This document shows, piece after piece, positions 50,303 to 58,429 of a DNA stretch of 64,000 bases (the first letter of the stretch is position 1; every line of letters begins with the position of its first letter). This stretch comes from CAYSSJ01 sp964433675. GTDB taxonomy: Bacteria; Cloacimonadota; Cloacimonadia; Cloacimonadales; TCS61. Under the pieces are notes generated by a model, which searched no databases, was not told the DNA's origin, and saw nothing but the letters and a program-made list of their open reading frames with translations. Where the stretch lies: contig CAYSSJ010000004.1 in the NCBI GenBank assembly GCA_964433675.1, positions 104,216 through 168,215 of the forward strand. The letters are read 5' to 3'. Made by a program: the position numbers and the translations under genes.

Positions 50303-51112
50303 TCACTCTTCTATAGATACGATTTCAGCCTCAGCCATTTGCTGCAGCAATCGCTCTTTCCATGAATTTGTCTCGTCCAATAGGATATAATCGAAGCCAT
50401 GATAATCAGCAGGGAGACAGACATTCTTCTCATACAAAGCACTTACCTTTTGACGCCCATATTTGCCGATGAAAATACCCAATTCCAAAATGACATTAAG
50501 AGATGGAGGATGTAGTGAACGGAATTTATCCAAAAAAGAGCTGTCGCAGGGGGAGACTACAGCAATGGCATATTCTACCTGATGAGCATTCTCGATAGTA
50601 TCTATTAGCGTTTTGCCGGCATTGGCGAGTTCTTTGAGCACTATTGGCTCGACCTCATATTCCCGTAGCATCTCGAGGATAGAGTCGATAAGCTGACTAT
50701 CCTTCTCATGAATAAAAAAGACTTTGGTAGCGGCATGTTTTTCTTTTGATGAGCCCAGTACTTCCAAGCTGGTTTGGATAGAGGTAAGTTTGTTGATCTT
50801 TTCTTCGATATTGTGAATTAATTTTGTTCGCTTTTCTGCGACGGTAAGATTGGAGAGCAACATCCGGCTGATGTCGAATTCCGATTGGGCATAATCGGCA
50901 GCAACATCTTTAGATTTGAATAGATGGAGGAGCAATTCATAGTTTTGGTGATTCCATTCATTGAATTTTTTCTCGGTGGATTTTAGTCTCGTAGCAGAAT
51001 CTATCTTTCTCTTCTTTATCTGCTCACCTATTTTTATCCTCTCATCGAGTTCATCTATCACCTTACGGTAATCTTTTCTCAGAGCTCTTAGTAGATCAAT
51101 ATACTTTTTCAT
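50303..51112 (-). CDS. Coiled-coil protein with C-terminal TIR-like nucleotide-binding domain
   Basis: 269 residues. N-terminal half (about 1-128) is charged and helical with coiled-coil character. The C-terminal half matches the TIR-like domain of prokaryotic predicted nucleotide-binding proteins (Pfam TIR_2/CAP12-type): KVFFIHEKDSQLIDSILEML, EPIVLKELANAGKTLID, YAIAVVSPCD, and the strongly conserved NVILELGIFIGKYGRQKV holding the candidate catalytic Glu. In CBASS and Pycsar systems such domains cleave NAD+ on activation. No cyclase or other defence gene is adjacent, so role and activation are unknown. Start 51112 has GGGGG 6 nt ahead; an in-frame GTG lies 6 nt upstream. Appears cotranscribed with cca and the metal exporter. 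Confidence 0.78.
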   Translation of the reverse strand: MKKYIDLLRALRKDYRKVIDELDERIKIGEQIKKRKIDSATRLKSTEKKFNEWNHQNYELLLHLFKSKDVAADYAQSEFDISRMLLSNLTVAEKRTKLIHNIEEKINKLTSIQTSLEVLGSSKEKHAATKVFFIHEKDSQLIDSILEMLREYEVEPIVLKELANAGKTLIDTIENAHQVEYAIAVVSPCDSSFLDKFRSLHPPSLNVILELGIFIGKYGRQKVSALYEKNVCLPADYHGFDYILLDETNSWKERLLQQMAEAEIVSIEE

Positions 51113-51168
51113 TTTCACCCCCTAATTATATAATACACATTTATTCACAAAACAAAATATTGCATCAA

Positions 51169-52542
51169 TCACTTTTTTAACTTATGCAAAATATCATCTC
51201 TGTCCAAGCTGGGATTTTCTAACCAGATCTCTTGCGCTTGGTTTAGTAATTCGCCTACCTTTTCACCTTCCGGGATATCAAAAAACTGCATGATATCTGC
51301 TCCATTTACAGGGAAAGCGGTTTTTTTCATCTCTTTTTTGATCTTCCTTATCTTATGGAGCAATGTGGGAATCTGAAGTGGTATTCTATATTGCTCTGCA
51401 TGGCATAAGTTATCGGCATGGATCAGTCTCATCAGTTCGATCAGATAATTTTCATGTTTGAAGATCATCCTTCTGACCGATTTTTCGCTTGTCTGTTCGG
51501 CTTTTTCGCCCCATTTCTTGGCTATCATATGATATCTAACCAGTGCAGAAACTTTGTCTATCGTAGTCTTGGAGTAGGTCATTCGTTTCAGAATGATCTT
51601 AGCTAATTCACTCCCGACAGATTCGTGACGATAAAAAACATAATCTCCATCTTTCTTTGTTCGTGTATGAGCTTTACCGATGTCGTGCAAAAGAGCTGCT
51701 AATCTGAGCGATAGTATTGGCTTGGTGTTGTCAAGAACGCAGAGACTATGTTTTAGTACATTTCGGTCATGGTATCTGTTTTGTTCCAAATCTTCTGTCT
51801 CCATGATTTCCGGGATCAGATGTTTGATCAAGTTCAATTCTATCAAAAGCTTTATCCCTCTGGCTGGGTTTTCGGAGGTGATTATTTTGGAGAACTCTTC
51901 TCTTCTTCTCTGCCAGGAGATATACTTTAGTTCATCGGCATACTTTAGGATGCCCTTTTGGGTAGCGGTTTCAATCTCAAAACCGAGTTGGACGGCAAAG
52001 CGAACCGCCCTCAAAATTCTGAGCGGATCTTCTTTGAAGATAACATCCGCATCAGCGGTCGCTCTGATGAGTTTGCTTTCAATATCCGCTTTTCCTCTAC
52101 CGGTAAGATCGATGATCTCTCCTGAAACTATATCCCAAAGCAGGGAATTGATAGTAAAATCTCGTCTGAATACATCCTCTTCCAAAGAAGCGGGTCTCAC
52201 TTCCGGTTTACGGCAACGATCGCGATAAGATTCGCTTCTACTCATTATAAGCTCAATCTGCAAGCCACAGAGTGTTACAGTAGCAGTACCAAAATTCCGA
52301 TAGATGACCGGTTGTTTACACAAACCCTTTTGATGAAGAAAGTGCGCGAAATCTTCACCACCATTGGGCAAAGCTACCATGATATCGAGATCGCTTGTCT
52401 TGCGTCCCATTATCAGATCACGAACAAATCCGCCGGCGGCGAATGTCTTTCCTTCGAAACGGGTGCCTTCTATCACCTGTTTCAGTTTCTTCAGCACCTT
52501 CTCAAGCGAAGGTGAGCTTATTTCCAACCGATCTCTTCCCAT
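51169..52542 (-). CDS. cca: CCA-adding tRNA nucleotidyltransferase / poly(A)-polymerase family protein with HD domain
   Basis: 457 residues. Class II nucleotidyltransferase head with GGFVRDLIMGRKTSDLDIM (metal-binding DxD and the G-G-x-V-R-D motif), then FRRDFTINSLLWD and EDPLRILRAVRFA (template-like EDxxR motif), and a C-terminal HD phosphohydrolase domain (LLHDIGKAHT). This architecture matches bacterial CCA enzymes with repair phosphatase activity; poly(A) polymerase or a split A- or CC-adding role cannot be excluded without a genome-wide look. Confidence 0.9.
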   Translation of the reverse strand: MGRDRLEISSPSLEKVLKKLKQVIEGTRFEGKTFAAGGFVRDLIMGRKTSDLDIMVALPNGGEDFAHFLHQKGLCKQPVIYRNFGTATVTLCGLQIELIMSRSESYRDRCRKPEVRPASLEEDVFRRDFTINSLLWDIVSGEIIDLTGRGKADIESKLIRATADADVIFKEDPLRILRAVRFAVQLGFEIETATQKGILKYADELKYISWQRRREEFSKIITSENPARGIKLLIELNLIKHLIPEIMETEDLEQNRYHDRNVLKHSLCVLDNTKPILSLRLAALLHDIGKAHTRTKKDGDYVFYRHESVGSELAKIILKRMTYSKTTIDKVSALVRYHMIAKKWGEKAEQTSEKSVRRMIFKHENYLIELMRLIHADNLCHAEQYRIPLQIPTLLHKIRKIKKEMKKTAFPVNGADIMQFFDIPEGEKVGELLNQAQEIWLENPSLDRDDILHKLKK

Positions 52543-52604
52543 AAAGTCAATAGAAATAATTATAGAATTTCAGACAACCTTTTTTATCCGGACAATTGTA
52601 GATA

Positions 52605-53342
52605 TCAATAATATGAGCGCTGAGATTGCAAGTAGAGTGCTATCAGTTGAGCAGTAGCAGCTATCGCTGCTGTTTCTGCCCTCAGGATATGGTTACCGAG
52701 AGAGAAAAAAGTCACCTCATTCTGCCTCAAAAAATCGGTCTCATCATCATCAAAACCACCTTCCGGACCGAAGATCAGACAATATGGTTTCTGCTTATCA
52801 ATCTTGATAACATCCGACAGGATCTGATCTTTTTCCATTTCGTGGCCGACGATAGGTATAAATCCGTGCTTGGTTATCCTTAGCAATGCATCTTCAAGCG
52901 TTTTTGGCTGCTCAATCTCAGGCAGATAGGCATTATCGCATTGTTTGATCGCAGCCAGAGCTGTTTGTTTGAACTTAGCAGTCGAATTGGATGTAGCTTT
53001 GCGGATAGTGCGGGCGGTTGAAAGCGGGAAGAAGTGGCTTACTCCCAATTCAGCGCATTTTTCCACGATAAGATAGTCATTTTTATTTTTCAGTAGTGAG
53101 AAAGCAACCGCTATCTGAGGTTGCGACTTGGCAATAGATTCCAAAGATTCTATTTTCGCAATCGCATTTTGTTTGGTTAATTTACAGATAGTAGCTTCTG
53201 CCAGAAGTCCATCCCCACTAGTAAGCAAGATTTTGTCGTTCAGCTTTGCTCGTTTCACATGGCTGAGATGATGATATTCTCTGCCCTCAATCACAATGGA
53301 ATTCGTTTTTTTGGTAAGCTGGGGAGCAAAGTAACAAGGCAT
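52605..53342 (-). CDS. rsmE: 16S rRNA (uracil1498-N3)-methyltransferase
   Basis: SPOUT methyltransferase, 245 residues. PUA-like N-terminal domain (about 1-70) and a knotted C-terminal domain with IFGPEGGFDDDE and SLGNHILRAETAAIAA, both diagnostic of RsmE. Modifies U1498 in the 30S decoding region. Starts 2 nt after the dnaJ stop, a frequent neighbour in bacteria. Confidence 0.96.
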   Translation of the reverse strand: MPCYFAPQLTKKTNSIVIEGREYHHLSHVKRAKLNDKILLTSGDGLLAEATICKLTKQNAIAKIESLESIAKSQPQIAVAFSLLKNKNDYLIVEKCAELGVSHFFPLSTARTIRKATSNSTAKFKQTALAAIKQCDNAYLPEIEQPKTLEDALLRITKHGFIPIVGHEMEKDQILSDVIKIDKQKPYCLIFGPEGGFDDDETDFLRQNEVTFFSLGNHILRAETAAIAATAQLIALYLQSQRSYY

Positions 53343-53344
53343 AA

Positions 53345-54499
53345 TCAGATAAAGAAATCCTTTAGCTTATTTATAAACTTCTTGCTCGGTTCCAGTTTTT
53401 TATCCGCATCGAATTGGGAAAGTTCTTTGAAAAGTTCTTTTTCCTTAGCCGAGAGTTTCGATGGAGTTACCACGATAATCCTAATATAGAGATCACCTCG
53501 ATAGGCACTATTGACATGGGGGAGTCCTTGCGATTTGAGTCGGAAAACTTTCCCGGATTGAGTACCTGAAGGTATTTTCATCTTCACTTTTCCAGAGAGG
53601 GTAGGAACTTTGATCTCCGTGCCCAGAGCTGCTTGTGAGAAAGTGATCGGATATTCACAGATCAAGTCCGCTTGCTTACGTTCGAAGATCTTGTGCTCTT
53701 TTTCACGAATAACGACAAGCACATCACCTTTTGGTCCTCTGTTGCGCCCAATATTACCTTCACCACGCAATCTGATAAACTGACCTTCTTCCACACCGGC
53801 GGGGATATGTACGGAAAGATTTTTGACTTTCTTAATCCGACCTTCACCATTACATTTCTTACATTTATTCTCGATTTTGGTGCCCTCGCCATTACAAGTA
53901 GGGCAGGCGGTAACAGTTTGCATATGACCGAAAAGGGAGCGGGTAGTCTGCATAACCTGACCGCTGCCATGACACTGCGGACAGGTGGAGACTTTGCCAT
54001 CTTCCGAGCCGGAACCGTTACATTCAGGGCAGGTATCATATACATTCAGTTTTATCTTTTTATCCACACCTTTGCTGATCTCTTCCAAAGTCAAAGATAG
54101 AGATATCTTTATATCTTCGCCCCGATTGGACTTTCTGGTTCTTCTGCTTCTATCACCGAAGCCGCCACCGAAGAATTCTCGGAATATACCACCCAAGCCA
54201 CCTTCACCGAAGATATCGGAAAAGTCGTTGGCATGGGTAAAGTCATCCCAAGAGAAGCCTCCGCCGCTAAAGGCGCCTTCGACTCCAGCATGACCATATT
54301 GGTCATATTTGGCTCGTTTATTCTGATCACTCAATATTTCGTATGCTTCTGCTGCTTCTTTGAACTTCTCATCTGCCTCGGGCGATTTATTTTTATCGGG
54401 ATGATATTTTAAAGCCAATTTTCGGTATGCCTTTTTTATCTCGGCATCCGACGCATCTTTGCTTACTCCGAGTACTTCATAATAATCACGTTTAGCCAT
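53345..54499 (-). CDS. dnaJ: Chaperone DnaJ (type I Hsp40)
   Basis: 384 residues: J domain with HPD (LKYHPDKNK, about 33), a Gly/Phe-rich linker (GGGFSWDDF ... GGLGGIF), four CxxCxGxG zinc repeats (CPECNGSG, CPQCHGSG, CPTCNGEG, CKKCNGEG), and the substrate-binding C-terminal region. It delivers substrates to DnaK and stimulates its ATPase. 79 nt separate it from dnaK, containing a strong hairpin. Confidence 0.97.
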   Translation of the reverse strand: MAKRDYYEVLGVSKDASDAEIKKAYRKLALKYHPDKNKSPEADEKFKEAAEAYEILSDQNKRAKYDQYGHAGVEGAFSGGGFSWDDFTHANDFSDIFGEGGLGGIFREFFGGGFGDRSRRTRKSNRGEDIKISLSLTLEEISKGVDKKIKLNVYDTCPECNGSGSEDGKVSTCPQCHGSGQVMQTTRSLFGHMQTVTACPTCNGEGTKIENKCKKCNGEGRIKKVKNLSVHIPAGVEEGQFIRLRGEGNIGRNRGPKGDVLVVIREKEHKIFERKQADLICEYPITFSQAALGTEIKVPTLSGKVKMKIPSGTQSGKVFRLKSQGLPHVNSAYRGDLYIRIIVVTPSKLSAKEKELFKELSQFDADKKLEPSKKFINKLKDFFI

Positions 54500-54530
54500 A
54501 TTTTTGTCTCTTTCTCCTTGATTTAATTAC

Positions 54531-54566
54531 GATAACCCGGCGGAAAGTGAATTCTACCGGGTTATC
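54531..54566 (-). other. Hairpin between dnaK and dnaJ
   Basis: GATAACCCGG / CCGGGTTATC perfect 10-bp stem with a 16-nt loop, 12 nt after the dnaK stop. No T-run follows on the minus strand, so it probably reduces or separates dnaJ expression by attenuation or mRNA processing rather than fully terminating. Confidence 0.65.
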
Positions 54567-54578
54567 ATTCACGCTATA

Positions 54579-56543
54579 CTATTTATCCTCGTCATCATCG
54601 ACGACTTCATAGTCTGCATCTACCGGTCCTTCTGAATCATCGCCGGTTTGACTCTGCTCGTCGGTTTCTTCTGTACCCGGTTGAGGACCTTGCTGAGCTT
54701 GGTCTGCGCCACCGGCTGCCTGTTGTTTCTGCATCTCTGCATACACTATCTCGCCGATTTTTTGAGCTTTCTTGCCCAGTTCTTCTTTGGCAGCATCAAA
54801 TTCTTCTTTAGAATCACCTTTTTCCAATTTCTCTTTTGCCTCTTTGATAGCTTCTTCCACATTTTTACGCTCTTCTGCGGAAAGCTTATCTCCATGTTCC
54901 TTCAGGCTCTTTTCTGTAGAGAATATCATCGTGTCAAGTTCGTTTTTGGCACTGATAGTCTCTTTTTTCTTCTTATCCTCTTCGGCATGTGCTTCTGCTT
55001 CTTTTACCATTTTATCGATCTCTTCTTCATTGAGAGTACCGGTACGCTCTATGCGCATAGATTGCTCTCTGCCTGTACTTTTATCTTTGGCATAGACATG
55101 CAGGATGCCGTTGGCATCTATATCGAAAGAAACTTCGATCTGCGGTACACCACGCGGAGACGGGGGGATACCTGTGAGTTCGAACCGACCGAGAGTTCTA
55201 TTGTCCGCTGCCATGGTTCGCTCACCCTGTAGTACATGGATAGTAACTGCCGGTTGGTTGTCGGCTGCGGTAGAGAAAACCTGACTCTTCTTAGTGGGGA
55301 TAGTGGTATTTCTTTCGATCAGCGTGGTCATGACGCCGCCGAGAGTTTCGATTCCCAGAGAGAGTGGAGTCACATCAAGAAGCAGCACATCATTCACATC
55401 TTCGTCACCGGAGAGAATTCCACCTTGGATGGCAGCACCGATAGCGACAACTTCGTCCGGATTCAGGCTACGGTTCGGTTTCTTACCAAAGAATTCTTCC
55501 ACAGCACTGATTACAGCGGGGATACGTGTACTTCCACCGACGAGTAAGATCTCATCAATGTCATTAGCGGATAGTTTGGCATCTTTCAATGCCATTCGGC
55601 AAGGTTCGATCGAACGATCGACCAGATCGGAAGTAAGTTTGTTGAACTGAGATCTGGTGAGATCCATGTTCAGATGTTTCGGTCCTTGCGCATCTGCGGT
55701 GATAAAGGGCAGATTGATATTGGTAGATTGTGTGCCGGATAATTCAACTTTGGCTTTCTCTGCTGCTTCTCTAATACGTTGAAGAGCCATAGCATCTTTG
55801 GATAGGTCTATACCTTCTTGCTTCTTGAATTCGGATACGATCCAGTCCATAACCCGCTTATCAAAGTCATCGCCGCCAAGGTGAGTATCACCGTTTGTGG
55901 AGAGAACTTCTACCACGCCTTCGGCTACTTCCAAAATAGAGATATCGAAAGTACCGCCACCCAGGTCGTAAACTGCTACCTTTTCTTCCTTTTTGCTTTG
56001 CAGTCCATAAGCCAAGGATGCGGCAGTCGGTTCGTTTATGATCCTCTTCACATCCAGACCGGCGATTTTACCGGCATCTTTGGTAGCTTGACGTTGAGCA
56101 TCATTGAAATAGGCAGGCACGGTGATAACTGCTTCTGTTACTTTGCTGCCCAGATGAGCTTCGGCAGTCTCTTTCATCTTTTGCAATACCATGGCAGAGA
56201 TCTCTTGGGGTGTGAAATCTTTGTCTGCCACATCGACATGTACCACCGCTTCTTTGTATTTGCCGGGTTTCACGTTGTAAGAGACATTATCGATCTCAGA
56301 AGAGACTTCATCGATTTGTCTTCCCATAAAACGCTTGATAGAGTAAATTGTATTTTTAGAGTTAGTTACAGCTTGGCGTTTTGCCATCTGTCCCACCAAA
56401 CGCTGTCCATCTTTGGTAAATGCAACAACCGATGGGGTAGTTCTACCACCTTCGGCATTCTCGATGACAACTGCTTTGCCACCTTCCATCACACTCACAC
56501 ATGAGTTTGTAGTTCCTAGGTCTATTCCTATAATTTTACCCAT
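54579..56543 (-). CDS. dnaK: Chaperone DnaK (Hsp70)
   Basis: 654 residues. ATPase domain with IGIDLGTTNSCVSV, VYDLGGGTFDISIL and LVGGSTRIPAV; interdomain linker VLLLDVTPLS; substrate-binding domain and helical lid ending in a Gln/Gly-rich, very acidic tail (EVVDDDEDK). Central ATP-driven folding chaperone, third gene of the hrcA-grpE-dnaK-dnaJ operon. Confidence 0.98.
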   Translation of the reverse strand: MGKIIGIDLGTTNSCVSVMEGGKAVVIENAEGGRTTPSVVAFTKDGQRLVGQMAKRQAVTNSKNTIYSIKRFMGRQIDEVSSEIDNVSYNVKPGKYKEAVVHVDVADKDFTPQEISAMVLQKMKETAEAHLGSKVTEAVITVPAYFNDAQRQATKDAGKIAGLDVKRIINEPTAASLAYGLQSKKEEKVAVYDLGGGTFDISILEVAEGVVEVLSTNGDTHLGGDDFDKRVMDWIVSEFKKQEGIDLSKDAMALQRIREAAEKAKVELSGTQSTNINLPFITADAQGPKHLNMDLTRSQFNKLTSDLVDRSIEPCRMALKDAKLSANDIDEILLVGGSTRIPAVISAVEEFFGKKPNRSLNPDEVVAIGAAIQGGILSGDEDVNDVLLLDVTPLSLGIETLGGVMTTLIERNTTIPTKKSQVFSTAADNQPAVTIHVLQGERTMAADNRTLGRFELTGIPPSPRGVPQIEVSFDIDANGILHVYAKDKSTGREQSMRIERTGTLNEEEIDKMVKEAEAHAEEDKKKKETISAKNELDTMIFSTEKSLKEHGDKLSAEERKNVEEAIKEAKEKLEKGDSKEEFDAAKEELGKKAQKIGEIVYAEMQKQQAAGGADQAQQGPQPGTEETDEQSQTGDDSEGPVDADYEVVDDDEDK

Positions 56544-56558
56544 AATAATCCTCCATAT

Positions 56559-57191
56559 TTATTCTTTTTCTTCTTTTTTTTCTTTTTCATTCTCTTCATT
56601 TTTTTGTGGCTTTGTACCGTTGGAGACAGCTACTTTGGCAGGTCTTATGACTTTGTCGTTCATCACATAACCGTTTTGAATAACTGCGACTACTGTGTTT
56701 TCTTTTTTTTCGGAAGGCACATGTGCCAAGGCGTCATGAAGAGAAGGATCGAACTGCTTTTCCATACATTCGATCTTTTTCACGCCTTCTTTGGCTAAGA
56801 CAGATTCCATCTGCTTATAGATCATCTTCACTCCCTGCTCGAAAGATTTGATGTTTTTCTTATCCACCGGAGCGGAGAGCGCACGTTCAAAGTTGTCTAA
56901 AACATCACATAATTCGAGCACCAATCTTTCGGTCGCCAGCTTTATCCAGTTCGATTTTTCTTGAGTGGAGCGCCGGCGGAAATTCTCGAACTCCGCAGCT
57001 GTACGCAAGCGCCGCTCTTTGAGTTCTTCGATCTCTTTTTGGAGCATCTCGATCTGCTCTTTTTCCGTCAGCTCTTTTTTCTCTTTCTGCTCTAGCTTTT
57101 TATCAGCAGAATCTTGCTGAACTTCTTGTTTTTTCTTTTTCAGATCTTCTTGCTTATCCTTTAATTCTTTCTTTTCATTTTTGTTTTTCAT
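56559..57191 (-). CDS. grpE: Nucleotide exchange factor GrpE
   Basis: 210 residues. A long, highly charged N-terminal region (about 1-60, Lys/Glu-rich coiled coil) leads into the dimerisation helices (AAEFENFRRRSTQEK) and the C-terminal beta-domain (FDPSLHDALAHVPSEKKEN, NGYVMNDKVIRPAKVAVS). Releases ADP from DnaK. Overlaps the hrcA end by 17 nt. Confidence 0.97.
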   Translation of the reverse strand: MKNKNEKKELKDKQEDLKKKKQEVQQDSADKKLEQKEKKELTEKEQIEMLQKEIEELKERRLRTAAEFENFRRRSTQEKSNWIKLATERLVLELCDVLDNFERALSAPVDKKNIKSFEQGVKMIYKQMESVLAKEGVKKIECMEKQFDPSLHDALAHVPSEKKENTVVAVIQNGYVMNDKVIRPAKVAVSNGTKPQKNEENEKEKKEEKE

Positions 57192-58230
57192 GGAGCACTA
57201 CACCTTTATTTGTTGTATTTGTTATGGTTTTAGCGAAATCTCTGATGATAGGGATATGTTTGCGATAATTCATCCGCGCAGGAGCCAAGATCCCAAGATA
57301 TCCCGGAACACCAAAGATCTCATATTTGGCAAATACCATGGAATAATTAGCCATATCGGTTCTGCCAAGCTCTTCGCCCAGCAGATAATGATACGGTTTT
57401 TTCTCTGTCTCTTTCTGCATCAGACCTACCAAATGATCTTGGCGTTGGATAAATCCCAAGAAGCTGAGTATCGCTCGCTTATCATCGAATTCCGGCTGTT
57501 CCAAAAAGTTTATGTTTCCATCGAAATGAATGAAATAATTACTGATACGGATTAGGGCTTTGTGAAACTCATCCAAAAATAGTTTGAGGAGTTTGTTCTC
57601 TTCGGTCACTTTTTCGAATATCTCTTCCAAGTACTTGTGCTGTATATCATATATTCGCCTGCCTATCAGATCATCATTCACATAGCGAACGATGGTTCGC
57701 AGCTGATATTCGGAGATCTGAGTATCTGTGTTTAGGATAACCGTCTTATCCAAACCGGAATCGAGACTGACCACAAAGAGAAGCTTGTTCTCGGATATTT
57801 TGAAGACATCGAGCTTATTTAGGTAGCCATAAGATACCTCCGGCTCTGCCACAAAGCTGAGTTCATCTGTCTCACGCGCCAGAAGCTGCATGATATAATG
57901 AAGTGCCATGGGAGTATCGCGATAATACTGGACAAGAATATTCCTGATCAAGTCGGTATTTTCATAATTCAGCTTTTCAAGTTCCGGTTCTATCAAACTC
58001 AGATAAGCACGATATCCGCTGATAGTAGGCACTCTGCCGGCTGAAGTATGCTGCTGAAAAATCAGATTCTTCTCCTCCAGCTTAGCCATATCCAATCGGA
58101 TGGTCGCAGGACTTGCCTCCGGTATATGCTTATCACTGATTAGCTGAGAAGAAACTGGCTCGATATGTTCGATATATTCTTCTACCAACGCTTTTAACAA
58201 ACGCTGCTGTCTTATCTCTGTCTTCTTCAT
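57175..58230 (-). CDS. hrcA: Heat-inducible transcription repressor HrcA
   Basis: 351 residues. N-terminal winged helix (RQQRLLKALVEEYIEHIEPV, SPATIRLDMAKLEE, HTSAGRVPTISGYR) and the GAF-like regulatory domain (FLGFIQRQDHL ... MVFAKYEIFGVPGYLGILAPARMNY in two parts). Represses heat-shock genes by binding CIRCE; activity depends on chaperonin. The start at 58230 has AGAGGAAAAGAG upstream; an in-frame ATG at 58254 would lie within the CIRCE site. Two CIRCE-like sites precede it, so it autoregulates the operon. Confidence 0.96.
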   Translation of the reverse strand: MKKTEIRQQRLLKALVEEYIEHIEPVSSQLISDKHIPEASPATIRLDMAKLEEKNLIFQQHTSAGRVPTISGYRAYLSLIEPELEKLNYENTDLIRNILVQYYRDTPMALHYIMQLLARETDELSFVAEPEVSYGYLNKLDVFKISENKLLFVVSLDSGLDKTVILNTDTQISEYQLRTIVRYVNDDLIGRRIYDIQHKYLEEIFEKVTEENKLLKLFLDEFHKALIRISNYFIHFDGNINFLEQPEFDDKRAILSFLGFIQRQDHLVGLMQKETEKKPYHYLLGEELGRTDMANYSMVFAKYEIFGVPGYLGILAPARMNYRKHIPIIRDFAKTITNTTNKGVVLHEKQK

Positions 58231-58247
58231 ATCTCTTTTCCTCTTTC

Positions 58248-58274
58248 TTAGCACTCCCTTTATCTCATTGCTAA
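58248..58274. promoter_or_regulatory. CIRCE operator (HrcA box), downstream site
   Basis: Minus-strand TTAGCAATG-N9-GAGTGCTAA. The right half is perfect; the left half matches 7 of 9. The N9 spacing is canonical. It lies just downstream of the expected transcription start and 18 nt before hrcA. Confidence 0.85.
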
Positions 58275-58283
58275 TTCAATGAC

Positions 58284-58312
58284 AAATTAATTTGCTTTGC
58301 TTTGTTGTCAAA
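58284..58312 (-). promoter_or_regulatory. Promoter of hrcA-grpE-dnaK-dnaJ
   Basis: TTGACA (58312-58307), 17-nt spacer, TAATTT (58289-58284); placed between and overlapping the two HrcA boxes. Confidence 0.65.
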
Positions 58313-58331
58313 CTAAAAGTTCGAGTGCTAA
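58305..58331. promoter_or_regulatory. Second CIRCE-like site overlapping the -35 box
   Basis: Minus-strand TTAGCACTC-N9-GTTTGACAA. The left half is a perfect CIRCE half; the right half matches only 5 of 9 because it also contains the TTGACA -35 element. Confidence 0.5.
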
Positions 58332-58385
58332 GTTTGGGAAAGTTTTATGTCTTTTAGGGTAGTTTGTTGTAGTGCAGATGAGAAG

Positions 58386-58417
58386 ATGGGCGCATCTCAT
58401 TAAGTGGATACGCCCAT
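58386..58417 (-). terminator. Hairpin after the giant repeat-protein gene
   Basis: ATGGGCG / CGCCCAT stem, extendable to 10 bp with one G-T pair, starting 13 nt past the stop. The following CTTCTCATC has few T, so termination strength is uncertain. Confidence 0.6.
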
Positions 58418-58429
58418 TATCATTTGAGA

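Noticed and set aside
55818..56504. A 228-codon plus-strand frame opposite dnaK
   Set aside because: Antisense shadow commonly seen over dnaK; no independent evidence.
58248..58331. A single CIRCE with perfect half-sites 66 nt apart
   Set aside because: HrcA boxes require a 9-nt spacer; each perfect half instead pairs with its own degenerate partner at N9.
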